Source of the DNA: CAYSQW01 sp964433135
GTDB taxonomy: Bacteria > Acidobacteriota > Aminicenantia > Aminicenantales > Aminicenantaceae
Direction: 5' to 3'
Length of the DNA: 64,000 nucleotides
Assembly (NCBI GenBank): GCA_964433135.1
Contig: CAYSQW010000003.1
Coordinates: forward strand, 87,462-151,461
Shown here: positions 1-8,691 of the stretch, in pieces
Layout of the letters: each line of letters starts with the position of its first letter
Numbering within the stretch: the stretch's first letter is position 1
Position numbers and translations under genes: made by a program
Notes under the pieces: generated by a model
Told to the model about the DNA's origin: nothing
Databases searched by the model: none
Seen by the model: the letters and a program-made list of their open reading frames with translations, nothing else

Positions 1-264
1 GATATCTCTTACGGAGAACTGATTTCTTTGGTCAAGAACGAAGAATTGGTCGCCGTCTGCAGCATTGGAACCGCCGGGATCCTCAACCGGTGTCACCATC
101 TGCGGCTGGTCGACGGCGATGGAGAGACGCTGGCCGTTCACCGGCCGGATGAGAGCCACGACTTGTTTGCCCGGCTGAGCGACGCTCGTGCCTATTACTG
201 GGACATCTATCGGGAAAAAGAAGACCTCCCCGATGGAATGCGCCTGGATACTTATTCCTTATAA
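1..264 (+). CDS. 3' end of a probable class IV (branched-chain-type) aminotransferase, cut by the window edge
   Basis: The reading frame is open from base 1, so the gene starts upstream of the window. A TTG at 28 lies inside the frame but has no convincing ribosome site. The remaining 87 residues carry a GTA turn (IGTAGILNR), a strand-rich stretch, then a helical LFARLSDARAYYWDIY segment. This matches the order at the C-terminus of branched-chain aminotransferases, where a GTA-containing loop binds the PLP phosphate region and is followed by the last helix. Family members transfer the amino group between Leu/Ile/Val and 2-oxoglutarate in the cytoplasm. The call rests on a short tail only. It faces msrBA on the other strand, 18 bases away. 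Confidence 0.45.
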   Translation, partial: DISYGELISLVKNEELVAVCSIGTAGILNRCHHLRLVDGDGETLAVHRPDESHDLFARLSDARAYYWDIYREKEDLPDGMRLDTYSL

Positions 265-282
265 TTCGATAAGGATCACGGG

Positions 283-1299
283 TTAAAACAACCGCTTGCG
301 CCGTTTCTCGTAAAAGTCCTGATGGTATTCTTCCGCCTCATGAAATTCGGAGGCGGGAACGATTTGAGTGGTAATGGGACGGTTGTAATGGTCGGATCGT
401 TCTAATTCACGGATCACGTTTTCCGCGATTTGCCGCTGTGTTTCGTCATGTGTGAAAATGACGGAGCGGTATTGGGTTCCCACATCCGGTCCCTGACGGT
501 TCCGCTGGGTGGGATCATGAATCTGGAAAAAGATCCGAAGCAGGTTTTCATAGCTGAGAACGGCGGGATCGAATTTCACTTCGACCGCTTCGGCATGCCC
601 GGTGTTTCCTCGACAGACCTGCCTGTATTTCGGTCGGGGCTCATCTCCTCCCGAGTAGCCGGTCTGCGTGGAGAGAACGCCCTCGATCCGGCTGAGCTTG
701 TCCTCCACCCCCCAAAAGCATCCGGCGGCAAGAGTGGCGGTTTCGGGGATCACTTCTTTCTCTTCACGGTTGACGGGATCCCGCGATTTGAAATCCAGGG
801 AAAGCGAATTGATGCAGTAATGTTTGCCGGTGGGAGGGGGGCCGTCATTGAAGACATGTCCCAGGTGGGAGCCGCAGCTGGCGCAGCGGACTTCTATATT
901 CTCTCCAAAAATGGATTTATCGAGGTGAAAGGTCACGGCCTGCGAGTTGATCGGAACGGTATAGCTGGGCCATCCGGTATTGTGTTCGTATTTTGATTCG
1001 GAATCGAATAAAGGAGCCTCACAGGCCCCGCACACATAAATTCCATCCTTGTCGAAATCATTGTATTTTCCGGAAAAGCGGGGCTCGGTGCCCGATTCGC
1101 GTAAAACGTGGAAACGCTTGGGGTCCAGAACCGCTCTCCATTCGCTCTCTGATTTTTCTATTTTTTGAATCATCTTTTGTTCTCCGGGATTGGTGGCGTA
1201 TAGCGGATCTCCTGCTTCGCCTGACATTATCTTCAGAAGATTCGATCCCCCGATAAAAATAACCGCCGTAAGTACGGCAGCGTAGATTTTTTCTCGCAT
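283..1299 (-). CDS. msrBA: bifunctional peptide-methionine sulfoxide reductase, MsrB-MsrA fusion with N-terminal anchor
   Basis: Repairs oxidised methionine: MsrB reduces the R and MsrA the S sulfoxide. Residues 5-25 form a hydrophobic segment (signal or anchor), so the enzyme probably acts outside the cytoplasm. The MsrB domain is about 49-172, with zinc pairs C90/C93 and C139/C142 and catalytic C162 in HYCINSLSLDF. The MsrA domain is about 186-335, with catalytic C194 in GCFWG and the late YHQDFYEKR helix. The order MsrB then MsrA is the reverse of the more common MsrA-MsrB fusion. The start is supported by a TAGGAG site 5-6 bases upstream. It stands alone, so a reductant partner is not visible nearby. 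Confidence 0.93.
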   Translation of the reverse strand: MREKIYAAVLTAVIFIGGSNLLKIMSGEAGDPLYATNPGEQKMIQKIEKSESEWRAVLDPKRFHVLRESGTEPRFSGKYNDFDKDGIYVCGACEAPLFDSESKYEHNTGWPSYTVPINSQAVTFHLDKSIFGENIEVRCASCGSHLGHVFNDGPPPTGKHYCINSLSLDFKSRDPVNREEKEVIPETATLAAGCFWGVEDKLSRIEGVLSTQTGYSGGDEPRPKYRQVCRGNTGHAEAVEVKFDPAVLSYENLLRIFFQIHDPTQRNRQGPDVGTQYRSVIFTHDETQRQIAENVIRELERSDHYNRPITTQIVPASEFHEAEEYHQDFYEKRRKRLF

Positions 1300-1390
1300 G
1301 GAAGCTCCTATAGACTATATTTCCTATAGGAATATTATACTTAAAAACGAATCAAATTCAACCCGCCCCGATTGCGCAGAAGAGATCGAA

Positions 1391-2563
1391 TCAGTTCGTT
1401 TGCGTCGGTGGATTTCTTAAAACGCCCCGGAAAGAAAAGGCGGCATAAATCAGGAAGTAAGCCGCGATGAGGATGAAAGCTGTGGATAAGGAAAAAACAT
1501 CTACGATTTTCCCGAAGGACGGAGCAAGCAGAACATAGGAAAAACTTCCGGCCATGTTCGCAACCGAGAGAACCGTGGCTCTGATGTCGGAGCTTATGAA
1601 ACGGTTCATGGAATTCATGAGCAGGGGAAAGGAAAATCCCCAGATATACCCGTTCATCATGATTAAAGGAATCATCCAGATGGAAGAGATCAGCCCCAGA
1701 AGTAGGAACACGGGCGCGATCAACAGCAGCAGCCGCAGGCTGGATTTGAATCCCCATCGAGCTTCTATGCGATGCGAGGTTTTCGATCCTAATGCGCTGG
1801 AAAGTTGAAACAATGCGAACAAAACACCGAAATATCCGATATTGACGCCTAGTGCTTCATAATAGAGAAAGTAGGCCCAGATCCCGATGATCCCCGTGCT
1901 CATGATCAGAGCCGCGGCGAAGATCAGCGGCCGCAGACTTTGATGACTCATACTGAAGCGGGCGATAGAAAGGATGTCCCGCAGGGGACGGTCCACCCGA
2001 AGCTTCGTCCTTTCGGGTTCGGTGAGAGCCAGGGCGAAGGGGAGCATGACCGAGGCCGTCACGATGTTGGCGATGAGGGGAAGTCTCAGAAAGAAGAGTG
2101 CCAGCAGACCGCCCATGACCGAGGCCAGTGAAGATCCGATGCGTGCAAAGAAGAAGGATTTTCCTTCATGCTTTTTGTATTGAGACTCTTTTCCCATTGC
2201 CAGCAGGCTGTCATAGAGCAGCGCCGAATCGCATCCGGAACGCATGCTGTTGGCGATGGCCAATACTAATTCAGCCAGCAGGAAAGTCCAGAAAGATCCG
2301 GTAAAGGCGTATATCCCGATTCCGGCCGGGAATAGAACGGCGCCGATGATCATCGTCTGTTTGCGGCCCAAAACATCGGCCAGATAACCGGAAGGGATTT
2401 CAAACACCAGGACGGAGAGAGCGTAGGCGGCTTGTACGGTGAATATCTGGGTGGAATTCAATCCGCTGGCCATGTAATAGGGAATGAGGATCGGAGCCAG
2501 AAGGTAGAATTCGCTCAGGAATTTGTAGATGTAGATTTTCCACAAATTGGCCCGCAGCGGCAT
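1391..2563 (-). CDS. major facilitator superfamily transporter
   Basis: A 390-residue inner-membrane carrier with about 12 hydrophobic helices and the MFS loop 2-3 signature as GYLADVLGRKQ near residues 59-69. A short linker of charged residues separates the two six-helix halves around 190-200. The substrate cannot be read from sequence; the general shape is that of small drug or sugar MFS proteins. It is a single gene divergent from the RNA methyltransferase at 2736, with 172 bases between them, and convergent with nothing close. The start at 2563 gives a short N-terminus followed directly by helix 1, as expected. Confidence 0.85.
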   Translation of the reverse strand: MPLRANLWKIYIYKFLSEFYLLAPILIPYYMASGLNSTQIFTVQAAYALSVLVFEIPSGYLADVLGRKQTMIIGAVLFPAGIGIYAFTGSFWTFLLAELVLAIANSMRSGCDSALLYDSLLAMGKESQYKKHEGKSFFFARIGSSLASVMGGLLALFFLRLPLIANIVTASVMLPFALALTEPERTKLRVDRPLRDILSIARFSMSHQSLRPLIFAAALIMSTGIIGIWAYFLYYEALGVNIGYFGVLFALFQLSSALGSKTSHRIEARWGFKSSLRLLLLIAPVFLLLGLISSIWMIPLIMMNGYIWGFSFPLLMNSMNRFISSDIRATVLSVANMAGSFSYVLLAPSFGKIVDVFSLSTAFILIAAYFLIYAAFSFRGVLRNPPTQTN

Positions 2564-2735
2564 GTCGTCCCTCGTTGAGTATTTTGCCCATCATATTCAA
2601 AATTTCCGGGGAGTGCAACCATAGGGTGCTCGTAGAGTATTCGTGGAGCAGTCCTTCCGCAAGCATGCGGGCGCGTGGTGGATTGACCGGGGAGCGGCGA
2701 TGGGAGAAAATAGGCGGGAACGGGAGTGATTCGAC

Positions 2736-3968
2736 ATGCCGGAATTGAAACTGACGCGGATGGCGCACAATGGTTTTGCCGTAGGCCGTTTGGAAGGAAA
2801 GGTCATTTTTGTTCCATATGCCGTTCCCGGGGAAACGGTTCGCGTGGAGATCGTCGAGGAAAAACAACGTTGGGGACGAGCGCGATTGACGGAAATCCTC
2901 GATCCTTCGCCTCGGCGTCTTGCCCCTATGTGTCCCGAGTTCGGTCCCGGTGGGTGCGGCGGATGCCACTGGCAGCATATCCAAGCTGAAGCTCAACTTG
3001 AATTTAAAACCGACGTCATTCGGGATCAGATCTTCCGGGTGGGAGGATTGGACCCGGTTTGTGTCCTGCCGACGCGAAGCGTGGGGGATTTCCGGGAATA
3101 CCGAAATCATGTCCAGATGAGAGCGGTCGGCGAACGACTCGGATTCATCTCAGCGGATAAAAACCGGATCCATGCGGTACGGAGGTGCTTGCTTATGCAT
3201 CCGCTGGTCGACAGCTTGTTTCGCGGTTGGCGGGCCGAGAGAGCAACTGGTCAGAAAGTGGTTCTGCGGGCCGCCGTCGGTTCAAACGAGCGCATGGCGG
3301 TCGTTTATCCCGATAAAGCGATGGATTTCCCGTTTCGGATCGATGGGGTCGATCTTATCCGGGTGGGAAGATCCGGGCAGACCGTGTTCGGTTCGGCCGG
3401 GCGTGATTTTATCATGGAATATGCGGCCGGCCTTCCTTTCCGGATTTCCAGAGCAAGTTTTTTTCAGGTCAATACGGCGGGGGCTTCGGAGCTGGCGGCA
3501 GAGGTCATGCAACTGCTCAACCTGAATTCAGAAGATACGTTGTTGGATTGTTACAGCGGAGTGGGATTGATCAGTCTGGCCGCCGCCGCGCATGTTCACC
3601 GTGTGATCGCGATCGAGTCCGATCTCTCCGCGGTTCGCGATCTTAAGGCGAATGCCGCCGCCTCGGCGGCTGAAAACCTTGAGATTCATGAAGGAGACGT
3701 CACGGCGCGGTTGGAACATTGGAAAGGAAGAGTTACCAAGGTCGTTCTGGATCCACCGCGCAGGGGATGCGGTCGCAAAGTCGTTAAGCGGACTGCGGCA
3801 ATGCGGCCGGAGTCGATCGTCTATGTCGCTTGCGATCCGGCTTCACTGGCTCGTGACGCGCGGTCCTTTTCCGACTGTGGTTATCAGCTCAAAAAAGTGC
3901 TTCCCTTGGATCTTTTCCCCCAAACCTATCATGTAGAATCCGTGGCGTTGTTTGAGCCGGGAGGTTGA
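2736..3968 (+). CDS. Fe-S class I RNA uracil-5-methyltransferase (TrmA/RlmD family)
   Basis: Transfers a methyl group from S-adenosylmethionine to C5 of a uridine in rRNA or tRNA. Residues 1-55 form a TRAM domain for RNA binding. C66, C74, C77 (CGGC) and C151 are placed to bind a [4Fe-4S] cluster as in RlmD. The Rossmann methyltransferase fold starts around 255 (LLDCYSGVGLISL motif I). The motif VLDPPRRG is followed by the catalytic nucleophile C366 in VACDPASLARD, and the general base E lies in YHVES near the end. At 410 residues it has normal length for the family. The exact target (23S U747, U1939 or tRNA U54) cannot be fixed from sequence, so no symbol is given. Confidence 0.92.
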   Translation: MPELKLTRMAHNGFAVGRLEGKVIFVPYAVPGETVRVEIVEEKQRWGRARLTEILDPSPRRLAPMCPEFGPGGCGGCHWQHIQAEAQLEFKTDVIRDQIFRVGGLDPVCVLPTRSVGDFREYRNHVQMRAVGERLGFISADKNRIHAVRRCLLMHPLVDSLFRGWRAERATGQKVVLRAAVGSNERMAVVYPDKAMDFPFRIDGVDLIRVGRSGQTVFGSAGRDFIMEYAAGLPFRISRASFFQVNTAGASELAAEVMQLLNLNSEDTLLDCYSGVGLISLAAAAHVHRVIAIESDLSAVRDLKANAAASAAENLEIHEGDVTARLEHWKGRVTKVVLDPPRRGCGRKVVKRTAAMRPESIVYVACDPASLARDARSFSDCGYQLKKVLPLDLFPQTYHVESVALFEPGG

Positions 3969-3989
3969 AATCTTGCACGGATGAAAAGG

Positions 3990-4655
3990 TCAAGGGATGA
4001 AAGAACCGGAAGCCGGTCGCTCGAGAAGGTTCAGAAATTCAGCCAGAACCATGGCGGTGGCCCCCCAAATCTTATTTCCCTTGAAATCGAAGAAAGGTAC
4101 TTGAATCCGTCGGCCTTCTCGTATCCATGTTTCCCGGCGACGGTGTCTTCCATCCCGCAAATGAGGCAATGGGATTTCAAGAACCTCCGCGACTTCATCC
4201 GGGGAGGGGTGGAAGGCCGGCCGTTTCGGCAGCCGGGCGACAAAGGGACGGATGCAGGTATTGCTGGGAGGAATGAACAAGGGGGTCAGTTCTCCCAATA
4301 TGCTGATATCCCCCAGTTCGATTCCCAATTCTTCCTTCGTTTCTCTCAAAGCGGTTTGCAGGAATGTCTCTCCGTTTTCACGGCGTCCTCCGGGGAAAGA
4401 GATTTGCGATTGGTGATGGAAAACCAGGTGGCTGCGGCGGGTAAGAACGATTTCATGATGACTCCGTCGAGGGTAAAGCAGAAGCAGCACAGCGGCCCAG
4501 CTGCAGGTTTCCGCGACCTCTTCGATCTCCCGGCTGCCGGCACGAGGTTCCGGTCCCATCGTCAATTGAACGTGCCAGCCGGGTTTTGGACCCCTTAGGC
4601 AATCCTGTAAATAGGCGAGAAAGGACTCTCCGGCGGAGCATAAATTATCATTCAT
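3990..4655 (-). CDS. Nudix hydrolase of the CoA pyrophosphatase type
   Basis: Predicted to hydrolyse a nucleoside diphosphate-linked substrate, most likely CoA or its derivatives. The Nudix box runs from GGRRENGE to RETKEELG. It is preceded by the stretch FHHQSQISFPGG, which resembles the family-specific region before the box in NudL-type enzymes, and a late KIWGATAMV segment is also typical. The start is uncertain: an in-frame ATG at 4682 adds nine residues but has no ribosome site, while the ATG used here has GGAA about ten bases upstream. The gene converges on the methyltransferase with a 21-base gap. Confidence 0.85.
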   Translation of the reverse strand: MNDNLCSAGESFLAYLQDCLRGPKPGWHVQLTMGPEPRAGSREIEEVAETCSWAAVLLLLYPRRSHHEIVLTRRSHLVFHHQSQISFPGGRRENGETFLQTALRETKEELGIELGDISILGELTPLFIPPSNTCIRPFVARLPKRPAFHPSPDEVAEVLEIPLPHLRDGRHRRRETWIREGRRIQVPFFDFKGNKIWGATAMVLAEFLNLLERPASGSFIP

Positions 4656-4682
4656 CTCGAGGGTTCCATTGAGATTAACCAT

Positions 4683-5028
4683 CCATCATAGCATGAATCG
4701 ATTCAAATCAAGAGTCAAAGATTGTGTGTGGAGCAAGGAATCCTCGGAATCGAGTACCGCGGCCGGTTTGTTCTTCCGTCTTTCGATGCCTTTATGCTTG
4801 AAATCTGTTATAATGAATCCGTTTTTCAGGCTGGAGAAAGACCACCGGAAAGCAGGGAAGGGGGCCTGAAACGACTGTCAACCTACAACATGGCCTCCCG
4901 AAGAATACCCGAATCCAAAAAAAGTTTTAATAAAGATTGCGGGCCGACGGGGTTTTAGGTTATACTCCGCGATTTCATGGACTGGGATATGGATCTCAGC
5001 GATTATTTTCAATAAAGGTTTTAAGCCG
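4683..5028. other. intergenic region upstream of fusA
   Basis: About 350 bases with no supportable gene. Two short open frames here (near 4669-4869 and 4722-4958) lack ribosome sites and recognisable sequence. The right end holds the probable fusA promoter at 4937-4966 and an untranslated leader of roughly 55 bases ending in AAAGG. The left part is the unmarked region behind the start of the Nudix gene on the other strand. Confidence 0.6.
4937..4966 (+). promoter_or_regulatory. probable sigma-70 type promoter of fusA
   Basis: TTGCGG, an 18-base spacer and TATACT, ending 62 bases before the EF-G start codon. The -10 box matches five of six consensus positions. No competing box pair of this quality was seen in the gap. 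Confidence 0.55.
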
Positions 5029-7110
5029 ATGATAAAGAATATGCATAGCATGCGGAACATTGGAATCAGCGCCCATATCGATTCGGGCAAGACCACCCTG
5101 ACAGAAAGGATCCTTTTTTACTGTAAAAAAATCCATAAAATACATGAAGTCCGGGGCCGGGATGGAGTGGGAGCCACCATGGATTCCATGGATCTGGAAA
5201 AGGAAAGAGGGATTACGATCGCTTCCGCCGCAACGAGGGTCCGGTGGGAAGAGCACCCCATCAATATCATAGACACCCCGGGGCATGTCGATTTTACGAT
5301 CGAGGTGGAGCGGTCGCTGCGCGTTCTGGATGGAGCGGTTCTGGTCCTGTGTTCGGTGGGCGGCGTCCAATCTCAATCTATCACCGTGGACCGACAGCTG
5401 AAACGCTATAAAGTCCCCCGCATCGCTTTCATCAACAAACTGGATCGGATCGGCGCCGATCCTTATAAAGTAAAGGATCATTTGATCGAAAAGTTGAAGC
5501 ATAATGCCGTTCTCATGCAGATCCCGATCGGACTTGAGAACGGACATGAAGGGATTGTGGATCTCGTAACCATGCGGGCTGTTTATTTTGACGGCAAGGA
5601 CGGAGAGGAACTGCGTTATGCCGAGATCCCCCCGGAATATTCCGAAGAAGCCAAGGCGAAGCGTGAGGAGATGCTGGATGTGGCTTCCATGTTTTCCGAT
5701 GAATTGATGGAAGCGGCGCTGGAAGATCGGGCCACCGAAGAGATGATTCACGCGGCGGTTCGCAGGGGAACGATCGCCCAGAAGTTGACTCCGGTTTTCA
5801 TGGGATCGGCCTATAAAAACAAGGGTGTCCAGCCGCTTTTGGACGGAGTGGTCCGCTATCTGCCCAATCCCAGCGAAGTGGAGCATTTCGCCCTGGATCT
5901 CGACCGGGAGGAAAAGCCGGTTCCCCTGGTTGCCGATCCGGATGCGAAGCCGGTTGCCTTGGCCTTCAAACTCGAGGATGGGGCGTACGGTCAGCTGACC
6001 TATATCCGCATATATCAAGGGCGGATCAAGAAGGGAGATGAGCTGTTCAATACCCGGTCTCGAAAGCATTTCAAGGTCGGACGGTTGATTCGGATGCATG
6101 CGGACAGCATGGTGGATATCCAAACAGCGGACTGTGGAGATATTGTGGCTCTCTTCGGTGTCGACTGCGCGTCGGGAGATACATTCACCGCCCCGGGAAT
6201 GAACGTATCCCTTTCATCCATCTTTGTGCCGGAACCGGTCATATCCCTGGCCGTGATTCCTAAGGACAACAAGTCCATGAGCAATCTCGCCAAAGCCTTG
6301 GGCCGATTCACCAAAGAAGACCCGACCTTTCGCTCTTATGTCGATCCGGAATCCAATCAAACGATCATCAAGGGGATGGGAGAACTTCATCTGGATGTCT
6401 ATCTCGAACGTATGAAACGCGAATACAATGCCGAGGTTGAAACCGGAAGACCCGAAGTGGCTTACAGGGAAACCATCACCCAACCGACGTCTTTCGACTA
6501 TACGCATAAAAAGCAGACCGGCGGCGCCGGTCAGTACGGGCGTGTGATCGGGTCCATCGCGCCCCTGAGCGAAGGGAATTATGAATTTGTCAATGAGGTC
6601 AAGGGAGGGCGTATCCCCCGGGAATATATCCCCTCCTGCGATAAGGGATTTCAGAAATCCATGCAACGCGGACTGCTGATCGGTTTTCCCGTTGTAGGGA
6701 TTCGCGTCACGCTGGAAGACGGACAGTATCATCCCGTGGATTCTTCAGATATCGCTTTTCAGGCCGCCTCCAGAGGGGCTTTCCGGCAATCTTATATGAA
6801 GGCGAAACCCCAGATCCTCGAGCCCGTCATGAAGGTTTCGGTTGAAGGACCTTCGGAATTCGCGGGGAATGTTTTCGCCACCATCAATCAGCGCCGCGGT
6901 ATCATCGTCAGTTCGGTCGAAGATGGAACCTTTTCCCGAGTGGACGCGGAAGTCCCGCTTCAGGAAATGTTCGGATATGCCACCACGCTTCGCTCCCTGA
7001 CCCAGGGAAAGGCGGAATTCACCATGGAATTTCTCAAATATGGGAGAGTCCCGGCGCATGTTGCGGAGGAACTGATGGATGAATATGCGAAAAAACGCGC
7101 GACGTCTTAG
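5029..7110 (+). CDS. fusA: elongation factor G, spdEFG1/mitochondrial EF-G1 type
   Basis: Translocation GTPase of the ribosome. G motifs: AHIDSGKTT (P-loop), GITI, DTPGHVDF, NKLD and GSAYKN. Domains II to V follow, and the length of 693 is normal for EF-G. The P-loop has Ser where the common bacterial EF-G has Ala (AHIDAGKTT). The stretch IHEVRGRDGVGATMDSMDLEKERGITI (split motif, about 37-63) closely matches what is known for mitochondrial EF-G1 and the spirochaete/planctomycete/delta paralogue spdEFG1. It is not in a str operon: no rpsL, rpsG or tuf flanks it. It is followed after 10 bases by a small ATPase gene in the same direction. An alternative start ATG lies at 5041. Confidence 0.95.
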   Translation: MIKNMHSMRNIGISAHIDSGKTTLTERILFYCKKIHKIHEVRGRDGVGATMDSMDLEKERGITIASAATRVRWEEHPINIIDTPGHVDFTIEVERSLRVLDGAVLVLCSVGGVQSQSITVDRQLKRYKVPRIAFINKLDRIGADPYKVKDHLIEKLKHNAVLMQIPIGLENGHEGIVDLVTMRAVYFDGKDGEELRYAEIPPEYSEEAKAKREEMLDVASMFSDELMEAALEDRATEEMIHAAVRRGTIAQKLTPVFMGSAYKNKGVQPLLDGVVRYLPNPSEVEHFALDLDREEKPVPLVADPDAKPVALAFKLEDGAYGQLTYIRIYQGRIKKGDELFNTRSRKHFKVGRLIRMHADSMVDIQTADCGDIVALFGVDCASGDTFTAPGMNVSLSSIFVPEPVISLAVIPKDNKSMSNLAKALGRFTKEDPTFRSYVDPESNQTIIKGMGELHLDVYLERMKREYNAEVETGRPEVAYRETITQPTSFDYTHKKQTGGAGQYGRVIGSIAPLSEGNYEFVNEVKGGRIPREYIPSCDKGFQKSMQRGLLIGFPVVGIRVTLEDGQYHPVDSSDIAFQAASRGAFRQSYMKAKPQILEPVMKVSVEGPSEFAGNVFATINQRRGIIVSSVEDGTFSRVDAEVPLQEMFGYATTLRSLTQGKAEFTMEFLKYGRVPAHVAEELMDEYAKKRATS

Positions 7111-7120
7111 GAGATAACAA

Positions 7121-7828
7121 ATGGTCAAATCAGAGCTGATAAAACGCAGTCCATTGAGGATATTGGAGAGATCCATTCAGGGGGGATTGAAGAAAGGCCA
7201 AATCGGAGTTTTGGCATCGCGTAAGGGAGTGGGAAAAACCGCCTGTCTGGTTCATATCGCAACGGATAAACTTTTCCAGAATAAATATGTGATCCATGTC
7301 TCTTATTCCAGCCGAGTCGATTATATCATCAACTGGTACCGGGATATTTTCAGGGAGATCGCAAAAAAAAGAAACCTGGAATCAGCCGTGGATGTACACG
7401 ATGAGATCATAAAGAATCGGGTTATCATGAATTTCAGACAGGATGGAGCCCAAACCGGGCAAGTACTCAAAAGCCTGGAAGCCATGATCGTGCACGGGAA
7501 ATTCGCCGCAGATACCATCATCATTGACGGTTATGATTTCATGAAATCGACGCCGGACGATTTGAGAAAATTCCGGGAGTTCGCCGCTAAACTCGGATTG
7601 GGAATTTGGTTCAGCGCCTCTCTGAAAGGAGAGGAACCCCTTTGGGATAAGGAGGGGATTCCTTTGATGCTCGTCGATTTTTTGCCTGAGATCGCCGTTC
7701 TGATCAATCTCTCTTTCAAGGATGAACATGTCCGGTTGAGCCTGGTTAAAAATCATGATTTCCCCGCTGCCGGAGATTTGCAATTGAAGCTGGATCCGCT
7801 GACCATGTTGATCGCTGAAGAAAAGTGA
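7121..7828 (+). CDS. small RecA/KaiC-like P-loop ATPase of unknown role
   Basis: 235 residues with a Walker A motif SRKGVGKTA near 33-41 and a Walker B-like strand TIIIDGYDF in the middle. This gives a RecA/RadA/KaiC-like fold with no added DNA-binding or Lon-type domain. It is a soluble cytoplasmic protein. The start has the site TAGGAG spanning the fusA stop codon, so the two genes are very likely co-transcribed and translationally coupled. The pairing with EF-G hints at a ribosome- or RNA-linked job, but that is inference from position only. I do not recognise a named family. Confidence 0.75.
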   Translation: MVKSELIKRSPLRILERSIQGGLKKGQIGVLASRKGVGKTACLVHIATDKLFQNKYVIHVSYSSRVDYIINWYRDIFREIAKKRNLESAVDVHDEIIKNRVIMNFRQDGAQTGQVLKSLEAMIVHGKFAADTIIIDGYDFMKSTPDDLRKFREFAAKLGLGIWFSASLKGEEPLWDKEGIPLMLVDFLPEIAVLINLSFKDEHVRLSLVKNHDFPAAGDLQLKLDPLTMLIAEEK

Positions 7829-7861
7829 GGGAGTCGCCGCCGGCGCATGCTCCTGAATGCT

Positions 7862-8689
7862 TTACATCCTTGGATATTCGCCGGATTTGTTTTCGTTTCG
7901 CCCTTCCATGTGGAGAGGGATCAGGATCCGTCCCCCGGCGCGGATGACCTCCACATGAGTCCCGTAGGTTGCGCTTAGAGTATCCGACGTCAGGGTCTTT
8001 TCCATCGGGCCGGTCGCGACCAGCCTTCCCTTACGCAGAAGGATGACGGTGTCGGCCACCGCCGCAGCCGCGTTGGGGTCGTGAGTTGTGAAAAGCATGG
8101 TTTTGCCGCCGGACTTGAGATCGAGAAGGATTTTCAATATACGCTGGGTGTTGGAAATGTCTAAATGAGACAGCGGTTCATCCAGCAGAAGCAGTGAGGG
8201 ATCCTGAACAAGTGCCCGGGCGAGGCTGACCAGCTGCTGCTCGCCTCCGCTGAGAGCTGTTACCCGCCGACCCAGGACGCCCATCAATCCAAGTCGATCG
8301 AGCACTTCACGCGCGGCGTGGCGGTCGCTTGCTCCCGGAGTTTCCAACAGGTCCAGATAGGGGGCTCTTCCCAAAAGGACGTAATCGAGGACATCCAATT
8401 CGAAAGACATCGGCTCTTCCTGGGGAACCAACCCGATCATCCGGCTCCGCTCACGCCTCGAAAAAGCCGAGATCGGCCGTCCGGCGAGTTCAAGCTTTCC
8501 GCCGCTGGCGCTGTTCCAGCCGAGGAGGAGATTGAGAAGAGTGGTTTTTCCTGATCCGTTGGGTCCCAGCAGCGCGGTGATCGAGCTTTCCCGGATCTTC
8601 ATGCTGATTCCACGGAGAACTTCAGGCTTCCGCGGCCCATAAGAGAACCGGAGGGATTCGGTCGTCAACAGGGCTCTTTCTTTCATCAT
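7862..8689 (-). CDS. ABC importer ATP-binding subunit, FecE/BtuD type
   Basis: Drives uptake of an iron-siderophore, cobalamin-like or metal complex together with the two upstream genes. Walker A is GPNGSGKTT near 41-49, the Q-loop follows in GLVPQEE, the signature is LSGGEQQLVSLARAL, Walker B is LLLLDEPLSHLD and the switch His lies in FTTHD. At 275 residues it has usual length. It is the last gene of a three-gene unit and lies two bases after the permease stop codon. The substrate is not decided by this subunit. Confidence 0.9.
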   Translation of the reverse strand: MMKERALLTTESLRFSYGPRKPEVLRGISMKIRESSITALLGPNGSGKTTLLNLLLGWNSASGGKLELAGRPISAFSRRERSRMIGLVPQEEPMSFELDVLDYVLLGRAPYLDLLETPGASDRHAAREVLDRLGLMGVLGRRVTALSGGEQQLVSLARALVQDPSLLLLDEPLSHLDISNTQRILKILLDLKSGGKTMLFTTHDPNAAAAVADTVILLRKGRLVATGPMEKTLTSDTLSATYGTHVEVIRAGGRILIPLHMEGRNENKSGEYPRM

Positions 8690-8691
8690 GC

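Noticed and set aside
4669..4958. Two short open frames in the gap before fusA
   Set aside because: No ribosome sites, no conserved-looking sequence, and they run into the promoter region.
4996..6123. A 375-residue open frame on the minus strand
   Set aside because: Antisense to EF-G, which is unambiguous.
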